Assembly (NCBI GenBank): GCA_905250125.1
Contig: CAJNOL010001224.1
Coordinates: forward strand, 1 to 64,000
Direction: 5' to 3'
DNA length: 64,000 nt
DNA from: Rotaria sordida
Lineage: Eukaryota; Rotifera; Eurotatoria; Philodinida; Philodinidae
Part shown: piece after piece, positions 1 to 10,869 of the stretch
How positions within the stretch are numbered: the first letter of the stretch is position 1
Layout: the number at the start of each line of letters is the position of its first letter
Position numbers and translations under genes: made by a program
The notes under the pieces: generated by a model
What the model saw: only the letters and a program-made list of their open reading frames with translations
What the model was told of the DNA's origin: nothing
The model's database searches: none

Positions 1-3000
1 ATTGCTACGGAGATATTGCACTTTTTACATGAGATTTCATAGTAAGCTAAAATTCGATAATTAGTCTTTTCTATTACTATGACATTCATTTAAAAAATAA
101 CCTAAAATTGCAGTGCCCCTGCAGTAATAAACTATGGATACAGTTTCTACCTCTACAATTCAACATTCCTTTTAGATCGTGTTTCAAAAAAAAATAAATA
201 TCTAAAACTAACTTCTTGAACAGCCCATTGTACTAAAATACGATTTTCTCCTTCTTCGGGAGGCATACGTAATAATTTTGTTATACTTGTAGCAAATTCA
301 TGTAAATTACGACGAAGTAAACGATCAATAAGAATATGTGAACCAATCAATTCAAATCTATAGAAATAAATTAATTATTATAAAAAATTAATTATAATTA
401 ATATATAACTGTTTATATGTAATTGGCATTGAAATATTAATATGTTGTAAATTATTAATTAAACGTAAATCACGAATTACATTTGTACATAAATCATTAA
501 TTAATGATACAGTTGGACGAATAGAATTTTTAGGATTATTTAAATTAACAGATAAGAATGCACGACCAAATAATGCAGCCTATTTGTTTAAGTTATACAA
601 AGAAAAAAAAAATTTTATCTTTTTTGTTAAATCAATAGAATATCGTTTACTTTAAGTAAAATTTTTTGAATAGATGGATCTTGTTCATTTGATGCTCCTG
701 CTATACATTGTTTAACAGCTTCTTCAAGTCCATTTGTTGATCGAGATGATTTTAATTGATTAAGTAACATTTCAGCCATTTGATTTTCATACTATCAAAA
801 AAATTTTATATTATTAATTGAATATAGATATATATATACACCTTACTTTATAATCCATATAAGCTGAATAGAGTTTTGCACCTGGACTATTTGATAGAAG
901 ATCAAAAATATTAAAAACTTCATCTGGTAAACGTTGAAAAAAATCAAGTGTTTGACCAGATATTATTCGAACACCATCGATTTCAGTTGACAACCATACA
1001 GGAGAAGTATAACATAGACTAAATCGAAAGAAAACAAAATATATTTAACAATATATTCCCGAGATGATATTCATCATTTTGAAATAGAGTAATGTACAGG
1101 TATAACTTTTCATACTCATACTCCGATCTCATTAGAGCCCGCTGGATTCGGAACCAGCCCGATAAACTCTAAATCTTATTCGTACTCAATTCATATAGGT
1201 AGTTCAACAATGTAAATGCGTCGTTTTTTTTTTTTTGATTTAGAAAAAATAAAATAATAAAATAAAAACTATCAATCCAACAAATTAAAAGATGTAGAAA
1301 ATTGAATTCTATAATAAAAGAATATTCTAATACTAACGTATCATTAGTAATTGCTTGTTGACTTTTTTCACTACAAGAATACAAAATTAAAATTAAAATA
1401 AATAACATAAATAAAATGATACAAACGTCATTGATTGTGAATGTTTGCCATTAATAATAAGTAAATCAAACCAAGTTTTTGAACTTGATCGAATACCAAT
1501 AACAGTATCTGATCCACACCTTTAAATAAATTTTGCATTGAAAAAAAAAAGTTTTTTTTCTTTTTTCTAGAATTTTCTATTTTACCAAGCAATATCAGTA
1601 ATTTTATTTTTATCATTATTACTTGTATATTTTAATATAAATGCTTGTGGTTGTCCAAGATTTTCTTTTAATCCAATTAATACATCACCATTATCTTTTA
1701 ACATAGCAATACTTTTATAATTACTACTTGATATTAATTTAACAATTGTATCAGTAATACCAGGAATTGTTTGCTACGAATAAAATAAAAAGCTTTCAAA
1801 AAAAAAAAAATTATTTTTTTTCTTCATACTGAATCTCGTCGTGATGATATAGTACTACATGTTACTATAATATTTTCATAAGCATAAGCAAGTGTTATAT
1901 CAGCATGATCAATTACACACCATGCTGATATTACTGAACGAGGATCCAGATCTATAAATAAAGTTATAATTTGAAGAAAAAAATGCAGACCAAAAAAAAA
2001 TATATATATATATTTACTAAGTGATATTGTTTGAATAATTGGAAGATAAACATTTTTTACAGCTACAAAACCATCTTGATTTTTTCTTAATGCTACTAAT
2101 CCTGTTCCGGAATTTGTTTTGAATGTACATGCACTACTGATTGTTGATACAGACTAAAATTAAGAAAAAAAAGAACAAACTAATTAATCACCATATAATT
2201 ATCTTAGAATATTCTGAATACATAGAAATGTGCAGTTTTAATCCCTATGCATATATGTTCGTGTTTCTAGTAGAAGAAATCTATTTAGTATACTGAAAAA
2301 CAAAGCATTTGAATTTTTCGATGATGTTTTAATCCTCATATCATTATTAACGGGGTAGTAACTCGGTCCGTACGTGAGACTTGTCCGAGTTCTAGTTTGT
2401 TACAATAGCAATGACAAAATTAAATTATTTTAAAGACATTTTAGACCTATTATCAGTAAAAATTTCATTGATTTTCGTTTAACTTGAACACTGACCATTT
2501 CAGAATTTCATCCTTGTTCTGAAAATCGTAGTTTGGATAAGAATAAAAACAATCAGATATTCATCACCAACAACAGAATCTGCATCAAATGGTGAAATTT
2601 AACGAAAAAGAAAAATTGGAACTTTTTCGTTCCGAGAGAAAGAGTTTTGATTAAATAAATATTCCAGAATTTGATGTTAATTCAAAATATGTGTATACTT
2701 ATGAACAAAAAAAAACAGTACAAAACGCTTAATGGTCTTAATTCGAATACTAATGCAATATTTCTAGAAAACGAATGCGAATATCACACTCAGAACGGGT
2801 ATGTTCAGTGAAGCTTGTTGAGTTCTATCTGAAGACGGCGTTTTTTATTGCGAAATTATGCATTACCTTCGTTTGTAAACATCTAACATTTGCATGAAGA
2901 TCATAAGAACTTCTTTTCCTATTAATCGATTCTTATTTGACGATGTATTTCACTATTATCTTTTGTACACTCTAAGACAGACTTTGGGTGTCTAGAATAC

Positions 3001-4690
3001 TCAGATTATGTAGGGCCTATGGCAGTAAGAAAATGTCTAAGAGGATTTATGTCCTTGTTGCTTCTTTCGAAAGTTATGATAGTTTTACTGCCAAATTTGA
3101 TTTTTTCGGTAAACATCTACGAATGGCTCGAAAATCTGTAAAACGGTCATGGGTTTCGAAAGAAGCAACAAGGATACAAATTCTCTTAGACTTTTTCTTA
3201 CTACAATAGGCTCTACAAATGGACCAAATACGAAGATAAACGGAGCGGATCACTTAGGATTGTTCCCTCGTCAGCTTTCGACATTTTTAAGTTCGAACTC
3301 TCCCTATGTGTGGGTAACCGATGACTGACCATATCGATTTATTAAATCATTTCTTTTTTTCGTATTATTCTCTATTTTCAAAATACTTGCAACTATGTAT
3401 TACAAATTCAATGTCCTCGTGTACTTTGGAGGACTATATTGACTCTGATAAACTGTTGTTATCAGTATACTCTATTACTCTTCGCTCAGACAAGGGCGAA
3501 GTTCGATCTCTTATTATGTGTCTATAGTATTAAAATCATACTAACTGGTGTCTGCACGGACTCCAAATGATGATATGAGAATTAAGAATTTGATCCGAAC
3601 TAATAGAATGATTATTAATTTGAATTTTATTTTAAAATATTTTTAAACTCATCAAAATTGAACGATAATCAAATTGAAATTTCTCAACAGAGAAAAATCA
3701 TAAAATGAAAACGTATGGTTTATTTCTCATCATGTTTGTTAATACTCTGACGTTTTTTTTTTGTAGAAGAATAAATCCTCATAAATACATTGAAATTTAA
3801 TAATCATTTTGACCACACAAACAGTGAATAATTCATTACACATATAATTATTCTAAGTTTTAAAAGATTTAAATCTACCATTGCCGCAATAGTATTTTTG
3901 AAACATTTTCTATACCGCTGTGATTTTAAGAAAAAAAAAGTGTCACTCTGGAATGAACTTCTCATATTCGCTTAAGTTATTACATAATAATAATAATAAT
4001 TACCTCACTAAGTGTAATTGATTTATCATTACTTGTATTATAATGAAATATATCCATAATATGATATTTACCATCTTCAGTTACCAATAATAAATCTTCA
4101 TTAATTGTCCAATCAACAAGTATAAGTATTCCTCGATCAAACTAGAATATTAATTAAAATAAAATAATGATTTTAAATAATATATATTTTTTCTCTAACT
4201 TCTCTTAATTTCATATTATGTTTGGGTAGATTTTGTACAATAACTGTATATTTAACATCATTTAATCCTGTTCCTGATCTTTTATATACAGAAGCTAAAT
4301 ATTTATATGTATGCAAATATTTTTTTTTTTCTTGTAATCATATGAATTCAAAAATAATTAATATTTACCAATAGGTCCTCCACATGGAGCCATAGCAACG
4401 AATGGATTAACTGTTGTACCAGTTGAACTACTAAGATCTCGAAATTTAGATGAATAATCAACTATTATACTTGTTTCTGTTTTCCTACAAAATAAAAAAA
4501 AACATACTATTCATCTAAATTCACAAGAGAATCTTTTCATTTTTCTATCGTAAAATATTCAAAATTCTCTCATATGTAAAAGTTTAATATAGAATTCTAA
4601 TACAAAAAAAAAAAATAACTCTTCATACTTATATGTAATATCATCAAAAACACGCCACGAAGCAGTAGCATTTGCCATTTGTTCATTCAT
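1..4690 (-). CDS. VPS16: VPS16 homologue, HOPS/CORVET core subunit (3' end outside window)
   Basis: Encodes the N-terminal ~526 residues of VPS16, a core subunit of the HOPS and CORVET tethering complexes acting on late endosomes and lysosomes. I can place 12 exons on the minus strand: 4629-4690, 4369-4484, 4200-4294, 4004-4141, 2018-2153, 1830-1951, 1586-1773, 1427-1519, 847-1018, 651-791, 410-579 and 213-357; all phases join without a stop. Family landmarks by recollection of animal VPS16: 'APCGGPI' early in the beta-propeller, 'STEIDGVRIIS' at the end of the propeller, 'EAVKQCIAGA' and 'LIDRLLRRNLHEFA' in the alpha-solenoid. The remaining ~300 residues should lie beyond base 1. The start ATG is preceded immediately by a T-rich stretch ending in TAG, a potential splice or trans-splice acceptor. 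Intron 4 (1.85 kb) and intron 8 (408 nt) are unusually long and hold repeats. High confidence in identity. Confidence 0.93.
1080..1180. repeat. Fragment of a dispersed repeat in VPS16 intron 8
   Basis: A short GC-richer patch ('agcccgctggattcggaacc') resembles parts of the repeat at 5355-5590 and 47190-47445. It sits in the 408 nt intron 8 of VPS16. Weak similarity, judged by eye. Confidence 0.4.
2154..4003. other. Long VPS16 intron 4 (no coding content seen)
   Basis: This 1.85 kb intron is about thirty times longer than its neighbours. Apart from the foldback element at 3012-3214 I see only AT-rich sequence with no exon that would extend the VPS16 alignment; the propeller sequence is continuous across the junction. 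Confidence 0.7.
3012..3214. repeat. Foldback (inverted-repeat) element inside VPS16 intron 4
   Basis: Bases 3012-3088 and 3138-3214 are imperfect inverted copies (about 77 nt each; e.g. 'cttgttgcttctttcgaaa' faces 'tttcgaaagaagcaacaag') around a ~50 nt loop. The ORFs seen here on the plus strand are chance readings through this palindrome. It looks like a non-autonomous MITE or foldback element and helps explain the exceptional intron length. No clear target-site duplication was found. Confidence 0.75.
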
Positions 4691-4790
4691 CTAGAAATAT
4701 ACAATACAACATCAAATAAAACAACAACGATGACTATTGACTAGAATTTTAAAGAAAAATAAATGAAATTTAATTGATATATATATATAT
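4691..4790 (-). promoter_or_regulatory. 100-nt spacer between E2-like gene and VPS16, possible trans-splice acceptor
   Basis: The spacer is AT-rich and ends in 'TATTTCTAG' directly before the VPS16 ATG (minus strand). Such spacing is too short for an ordinary separate promoter plus terminator and suits co-transcription with spliced-leader addition, which is known in bdelloid rotifers. Inference only. Confidence 0.4.
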
Positions 4791-5300
4791 TTATCGTTTT
4801 TGTGATTTAGCTAATTCTTTTGTTTGTTGTTCAGCTAATTTATGAAATAATGAAGGATCTTCTTTCCATTCATTAAGTAATATTGGTCGATGAGGTTCAT
4901 CAACATCTTCTAAATGTGTTATATAATAATCAATTTCAATAAGTATATCATATAAATTAATTGAATTTATTGGATATGTTTGCCAACGTTGAAGTATAGG
5001 TAAACATGATATTATACCTGATTCATCAACAATAGGACTATAAATAGGTGTACGAAATTTAACACGAGGTGTTGTTGTTGGATAATCAAGTGGTAAATTT
5101 ATTTCTAATTCAAATTCACCACCAATATAAGGTGATTGTTGTGGTGTATAAATAAATATTGGATGTGTTAAATCTGTTTCATGAATAGCATCACATGTTG
5201 ATGCATCAAGTTTTTTCTTAATAGAAAAGAGATGATCGGATTGAAATGATTCATCAATATGAGCAAGATCTTTTAATAAACGTATATGTTTTGATACCAT
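4791..5300 (-). CDS. UBE2L3-like E2-fold protein without HPN motif
   Basis: Single-exon 169-residue protein with the ubiquitin-conjugating (UBC) fold and closest in appearance to UBE2L3/UBE2L6: strand region 'GGEFELEINLPLDYP', 'PRVKFRTPIYSP', then 'CLPIL', then a Trp and a helical C-terminus. Canonical E2 enzymes carry a His-Pro-Asn triad about 8-10 residues before the catalytic Cys; here the equivalent is Ser-Pro-Ile (residues 88-90) and one extra residue separates it from Cys99. The Asn that stabilises the oxyanion in catalysis is therefore missing. Either it is a pseudo-E2 (a UEV-like adaptor that kept its Cys) or it has a non-standard active site. Its stop codon lies only 100 nt upstream of the VPS16 ATG on the same strand, and a TTTTAG acceptor-like sequence abuts its own ATG. 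Family call is firm, activity is open. Confidence 0.82.
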   Translation of the reverse strand: MVSKHIRLLKDLAHIDESFQSDHLFSIKKKLDASTCDAIHETDLTHPIFIYTPQQSPYIGGEFELEINLPLDYPTTTPRVKFRTPIYSPIVDESGIISCLPILQRWQTYPINSINLYDILIEIDYYITHLEDVDEPHRPILLNEWKEDPSLFHKLAEQQTKELAKSQKR

Positions 5301-5882
5301 CTAAAAGACAATATTCGAAATTCTCTATATTTTGTTCATATATATATATATTTATTTGAGTTTAAAATTTTCGCATCCGATCGGATCGTACTTTGACATT
5401 ATGAATAAAATTTTTTTCCGATCTGTTGTATTCGATGACTAATGCATCCTACACAGTTCTCAGACGACTAGAATTCCATCAGATACAAAACTTTCGCACC
5501 CGGACCCGGTTAACGGAAAATTTTCAAGCCTAAACTCGGTCGTGGCTCGGCTCCGGAATCAACCCAATAGGCTCTAATCTTGTCAATAATATAAAAATTT
5601 TCATCCTTTGTTAGCAAACTATAAAAGAAAACAAGAAAACGTCGTGTGACGTGTATTTGATTTTTTTTTTTTTTGATCGTTTATTAATTATTATTTTTTC
5701 CTTCATTACAGAACAGTAAAAATAGAATACTGATGTCTGATATGCATATTAGGAAAAAGAACACAAGCAGACGAAACAAAGATAAAATTAGCATCAAATA
5801 ATAATAATTGGTTTTTTTTTGCAGAAAAAAATGATATTAAAAAACAAAACACGAAGTCCATGATAATTAAAAATATTTAAGA
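5301..5882. other. Intergenic region between two E2 genes, with a dispersed repeat
   Basis: Contains the 3' flank of the 163-residue E2 gene and, at about 5355-5590, a GC-richer dispersed repeat (listed separately). No coding potential recognised. Confidence 0.6.
5355..5590 (-). repeat. Dispersed ~230 bp repeat, copy 1
   Basis: Its reverse complement matches 47190-47445 in order and spacing: 'gggttgattccgga' / 'gggttagttccgga', 'gtgtaggatg', then 'caaagtacg'. Copies are diverged and no termini or target duplications could be fixed. Unclassified element. Confidence 0.55.
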
Positions 5883-6436
5883 CTATTGTCGTGGTAAACC
5901 ATGTTTTTTAACCATTTCTAATGCTTTACGATCGAATGCAGATCTATTGGATGAATATTCCTGACCAATTTCTATAAAAGATAATTTAAAAAATAATAAT
6001 AATAATAATAATAAAAAGTTTTTAATAAATTACCTGGTTTAAGTGCATGATCAACACTTGGATTATCAATACGATCAACAACAGCTTTAACAATATCAAC
6101 TAATGTTGTTGTTGGTTTGAAACCATCTGATGGATTAAGTATTTCAACACATATTTTACCTTCATCACCAACATTTGGATGATAAATAGGTGTAATAAAA
6201 CGAACTTCGGGCGGTTTAAATGGAAATTCAGCTGGTAATTTTATTTCTATTTGAAATGCAGCTTGATTATAAATTTGTGATCGAGGAAAAATTCTTCCAA
6301 GAATTAGATTTGATCCTGGAGTATCTACAGGTGATTTATCAAGAAGAAATTTAGCAGATGATGGATTATTATCTGTTGCTAAATTTTGTAATTTTGTTAT
6401 TTCAGTTATTATACGTTTTGTCTGTGGTGCTGCCAT
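5883..6436 (-). CDS. Ubiquitin-conjugating enzyme E2 (two exons, 163 aa)
   Basis: E2 enzyme that accepts ubiquitin from E1 on its active Cys and passes it to substrates with an E3. Exons 6034-6436 and 5883-5971 join in frame (stop TAG). HPN at residues 86-88 and catalytic Cys96 ('HPNVGDEGKIC') are intact; strand motif 'EFPFKPPEVRF' is typical. The C-terminus 'EYSSNRSAFDRKALEMVKKHG' recalls UBE2L3-type E2s. The last exon is 89 nt, the same size and phase as in the paralogue at 34535-35180, so the two descend from one gene. A TTTTAG acceptor-like site lies in the 5' leader about 20 nt before the ATG, suggesting a 5' UTR intron or trans-splicing. Which E2 subfamily it belongs to is uncertain. 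Confidence 0.9.
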
Positions 6437-6459
6437 TTTTTTTTAGTTTCTTGATCTAA

Positions 6460-8849
6460 AAGAAAACGAGAAATATCTGTTAATAATTATTCGTCCATAT
6501 TTTTTTTAAATACTCTATAAATTTTTACAATAGATTTTTCTTCAACATAGAACTCTATAGAGTTTACTATATGATTCATTGAAAAATTTGTAATTAATTT
6601 TATGAGTAGATTTTGTGTGAAATAAAACATAATTATTTTTAAAAACAAGACAATATAATAAAAACTTACTTTTTCCTAAGTATGATGAGAGAGAAAAATG
6701 AATTCAATTAATAGAGATGGGTAAAATAAAACAACGAAATTTAAGCAAAGAGAAATAAAAACAAAAATATTATTTTGTTGGATTTTTCACTAAAAAACAA
6801 ATGATTGTGCAAGTAACGAATGACGACCAGAATTCATTAACCAATAAAAAAATGTCGCTACATTCGTTGCTATTTATTTAAACTAAAGAATATCATCATA
6901 AACATTATCAACGTATTATTATTTGAGAACAAAAAAGAAAAAAAAGGTTGTACTTCAATTTCTTTTTGTTCTATTTTTTTTCATTACATCCTTTTTTTTT
7001 TTTTTTATATCAAAACAAAACACGATTGAAGTGTTTGTAGGAAAGAAAGAGTAACTTTCCTATGTTTTAAATATTTAATTGATTTCTTCGAATAATCGAT
7101 AGTTTTTTAGAACTTATGAAATCTTTCCGACAATAGAGTTAGCAGTTATTTATTTAATTTTCTCAAGTACATCTTTGATGTTGATAACTGAATTTCTGAA
7201 AAGATTCTAAAAATAGAATTGACTTCTCTATCTTACACGACAATATAATCTATTATTTTGAAGATATATTGACATGTTATTATAGTTGCAAAACTAATAA
7301 ACAGAAAAATGTCTGATTGTTAGAGATCTTATTTGATCTAACAGCTTTTCTGATAGAATCTAATGGAATGACAACAGTCGAACTTTGCTTTCTGAGTATA
7401 TTTTTGGAATAACACAATGCATGGATTGTATAAACAGTTATCAGTGTAGTTCCATGAAGGACCAAAATATGGAACTCACAATAATCTATTCTACTAATTT
7501 ATAAGATTCATTTAATATTTTTCTACTAAAAAAAAAACAAACTTATTTGTATTGTCAGATACATAGTTTCTTATCTCCTAATGATAAGATATAGGATATA
7601 CATCCTAGGAAGTAGTAAATATCATTTTATTCTTTGTTTCGGCGGTTCAATTATCATATTAATCTGCAATACACATATAATTTAATCGTTCAAATAAGCT
7701 TTCGAACGCATCATCCTTTCTCTTAACGAAATTTTTGTATCTAAACTTTGAATTCAATTATCTCCATCGTACTCATTGACATCTCCAATAGGATCCTTTC
7801 GCTGCATTAAACACCATAACACACAATATTTACATTAGCTAGAATCTACAGTAGAAATCTTTGATTCATAGACTGCTTCAAACAGTGTTATTACTGACAC
7901 GCCTTTTCTCATTGCTTGAAAATGTATTCAACAATCACTGGCATCTTTCCACCTTCGTTGGGGGTAGTGGAGCTCATTAGGTCCAAAATTTTTAGACTAG
8001 GACCAATCCGACTGACTCTCCCAGTGGGAGAACTTACAATTACTATTTTCTTTGAAAATATATGTGAGCTTTATCATCATTGTCAAATGAAAATTTATCA
8101 TGGATAAAAACAACTGAGTGTATGTCTTTAACTTAGTTTTATTTATATGAAGGACATTTATCAATATTGAATCAACCCGAGAAAGACAAAATGTAGAGTA
8201 GAAATTAAATTTGACGTAAGTTTTCCAACTTTGATGAATTAATGGAAGAAAAGAAAAGGAAAAATCATACTCATTTGTTTTTTTTTCTTTTAGCAAAAAT
8301 TTATGACTCATAATTTAATATTTATTCTTGTAAATTTCCATGTTGACTAAATTTTCATTGATTAAAATATAAAACAAATAGAATAAAAAGAATAAGTAAT
8401 TCTATTTAATCGTTTTCATTTTTTTGAATACTATCATTGATTGTTTATCGAAGTAAATCAATTGCAATAACAATATTTTTGTAAGATTTAAGAGTGTAAT
8501 ATTTATGTTGATGTTATTCATTGAGATTCATCAGAAACCAATCAGAATAGTGTCATGATTGTTGACATTACACTGTTTGTTATAAATTATTGTTTGTTTT
8601 TGCTTACTATTTAAATGTACAATCTTGTATTTTAATAAAAAAAAAACATTTTTTCATTTGGAACGTTAACAGGAATTTCTATTTTTCAGTGGCTTCATTT
8701 TCATATTATGAAATATATGAAGTAAGTGATTGTTTTCTACAGCAAAATGTTATATTATTATCTAATAACCAAATAAAGTAGGGAACAAAAATTTACGACA
8801 CAGTTTTATTTTGTAAATAGTTTTACTTGAATATGAACTATAAACGACA
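6460..8849. other. Intergenic region, no gene recognised
   Basis: AT-rich with several homopolymer runs. Short ORFs exist at 7280-7465 (minus) and 7916-8107 (plus) but show no splice support or family resemblance. A patch around 8040-8075 ('atatatgtgagct') resembles one near 25150-25180, hinting at an old repeat. Confidence 0.5.
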
Positions 8850-8884
8850 TTAAATAATAATTTCGATAGTTGTTAGAATAGGGC

Positions 8885-9130
8885 AAAAATATGACGAGGA
8901 AACTTCTCTAAATACTAAATTCTTTTTCTGATGTTCATTTGATAAGTGCGAGAGAGTAATAGAAAAGTCTAGAGAATGGTTTGGTTTTTTTTTGAATGTT
9001 CGTTCTAAAGATATAGAAATTTTATTGCGTTTTTCAACAAAAAACTGTAGCCACATGAAAAATCAACTTTCGAGTTACGACTTCAAACTTTATATGAACA
9101 AAGTTCTTTATGAGATTAGTTGATTGTGTA
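8885..9130. repeat. Dispersed repeat, copy 1 of 3
   Basis: About 200-240 bp that recurs at 43755-43985 ('agaaaagtctaga..atggtttgg', 'caacaaaaaactgtag', 'gattagttgatt') and in shorter form at 62640-62720. It lies just 3' of the mariner relic but its other copies are not next to mariner sequence, so it is probably a separate family. Confidence 0.6.
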
Positions 9131-9636
9131 ACTATTTAGTATTTCCTCTATGGAGATATAAATACATAGCATAGTAAAAAAGTTTGTACACTTATACAAA
9201 GTATCTTATAGCACATGAATGTACATTAAGTTTAATTTTCAATCATCCGAACAACTACAAGCTTAAAGGAGCGAGGTCAGGAAAGTATGATGGATGAGTC
9301 ATAAGTTTCATTTTTCTTTCTTCAAGATGAATAATAATGATATCATTCATATGTGATCTTGCATTATTATGATGCAACTTAATAATATTTGGTATTTATT
9401 AATGTTCCAGAAGGTAATCCATGAATACGTAATGATTTATTTGTCATAAAAAAAAAAGAAAGATTGTTTTTCTCTTTGAATGATTGTCTTTTTTGATTTA
9501 ATTTTGCAATAATAAATCTATGTTTCATCTTCTGTAACTATATTGCCCAATCTACAAGCACTACTTTCAAATTTCTATAAATTCTCAATAAAAATATCAA
9601 TATATCGTTGCCGTTGTTCTTGATTGAGTTCATGAG

Positions 9637-10545
9637 TAGAGACGTGCGGGGAATTCCAATTCCGCCGCAATCGGAGTCAGGTTTACTGAAAAAGTTTTTC
9701 GAAGTTGAAATTATAACAACCCCTAATAAACTTTTGCTATTTGATACTACAATAACTTTATTTTTCATATTAACAAACATAATATTCGAAAGATCAACCT
9801 CATAAAAACATGATATCATTAATCAAAAAATATTTCAGTATTATCCAAAATACAATAATTCTCATCGTCACCAATTATCGATTGCTTGGTAGAATCTTGC
9901 CATCAAGTCGACTAAATCTTATGCTAAAAATTTCGTTTTAGCACAGGAAATTTTCTTAATTGTAGATTTTATTCTCTGAGATTTACTATATAAACTGATG
10001 CATTTTGGAGGTTACAACGACGTGTTATTAAAACCTATAGACATGAAAGAAAGTCGAAATCGGAGTTGAACTTGACTTCGACTTTCTTTCATGTTCGTAG
10101 ATTTTGATAACATGTCGTTGAAACCTCCAAAACGCATAAGTTTATACAGTAAATACCAGAAAACAAAATCTACAATTCAAAAAATTTCCTGTGCTAAAGT
10201 GAAATTTTTAGTGTAAAATTTAGTTGACTCTGACGACGACTCCATGCAGGACTCTATTGTTTGAGCATAGTACATGTTGAATACTTCCTAGTTATTGTTT
10301 TTTTTATTTTCACTGCATAACAAATGAAAAAAGAAATTCAAAATTAATCTTTTAATGATTCATTGATTTTCTTTTATTCCTTTGCTTGTTTATCGATTTA
10401 TACATGTTCAAAATTAAACAATAAAATACATTTAGAGGTCGTCTGCTTTCGAAAAAAAAAATTTCGGAGTTAGAACCGGAGTCAAAATATAGAAATTCTT
10501 GGAATCGGGTTTCGGAATAAAAAAACCTAACTCCGCAGGTCTCTA
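9637..10545. mobile_element. hAT-like non-autonomous element with 8-bp target duplication
   Basis: Termini read TAGAGACgTGCGG at the left and its inverse (TAGAGACcTGCGG) at the right. They are flanked by 8-bp direct repeats 'ttcatgag' (9629-9636) and 'tttatgag' (10546-10553), one mismatch. Terminal TAG-type repeats and an 8-bp duplication are the hallmarks of hAT transposons. It interrupts the mariner relic, and the transposase reading resumes on both sides, which confirms the insertion. No transposase is encoded in its 909 bp. Confidence 0.82.
9906..10227. repeat. Long hairpin inside the hAT-like element
   Basis: Two ~155 nt arms are imperfect inverted copies meeting at about 10065-10075 ('gaaagaaagtcgaa' opposite 'ttcgactttctttc'; 'agcacaggaaatttt' opposite 'aaatttcctgtgct'). 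This is either a foldback element nested in the hAT-like element or its own palindromic core. Confidence 0.75.
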
Positions 10546-10869
10546 TTTATGAGATACCAATCTTGATGATGCTTTTCGTCAGTCAAGGTATTGCTTGACA
10601 ATAGTATCTACACTATCATTTGATAAATCTAAGATAGTAGCAATATAATCAATGCTAATATGTGCATGATCATTCACCAGATCTTTAATAGCATCAACAG
10701 TTTATTGAATAATGACAATTATTACATGATCACTTCGGGAATCATCTTCCAAAGACTCTCGTCCACTTGAAACACCCGTATGAAATGAAACATAATGTTG
10801 TTCATAAGCAATAGTTAAATCATTATGAATTTGTGTGTTGCAGAAAGATCTAATAACAAAAAAAAGTTT

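Larger units (their letters stand above)
9240..10866 (-). pseudogene. Mariner-family transposase pseudogene, split by another element
   Basis: Conceptual reading of the minus strand gives the N-terminal HTH-like half of a mariner transposase at 10866-10554 (pieces such as 'GVSSGRESLEDD', 'DSVDTIVKQYL') and the catalytic C-terminal half at 9628-9240, with 'LHHNNARSHMND' and 'HPSYFPDLAPLS' corresponding to the family's HDNARPH and HPPYSPDLAP blocks. The frame carries several stops and shifts, so it cannot make an active enzyme. The two halves are separated by the hAT-like insertion 9637-10545. Family identity is secure; outer element ends were not found. Confidence 0.85.

Noticed and set aside
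1169-1408. ORF at VPS16 intron 8 as an additional exon
   Set aside because: Joining 1427-1519 directly to 847-1018 keeps the phase and gives the family's expected length between blocks; the ORF is intronic.
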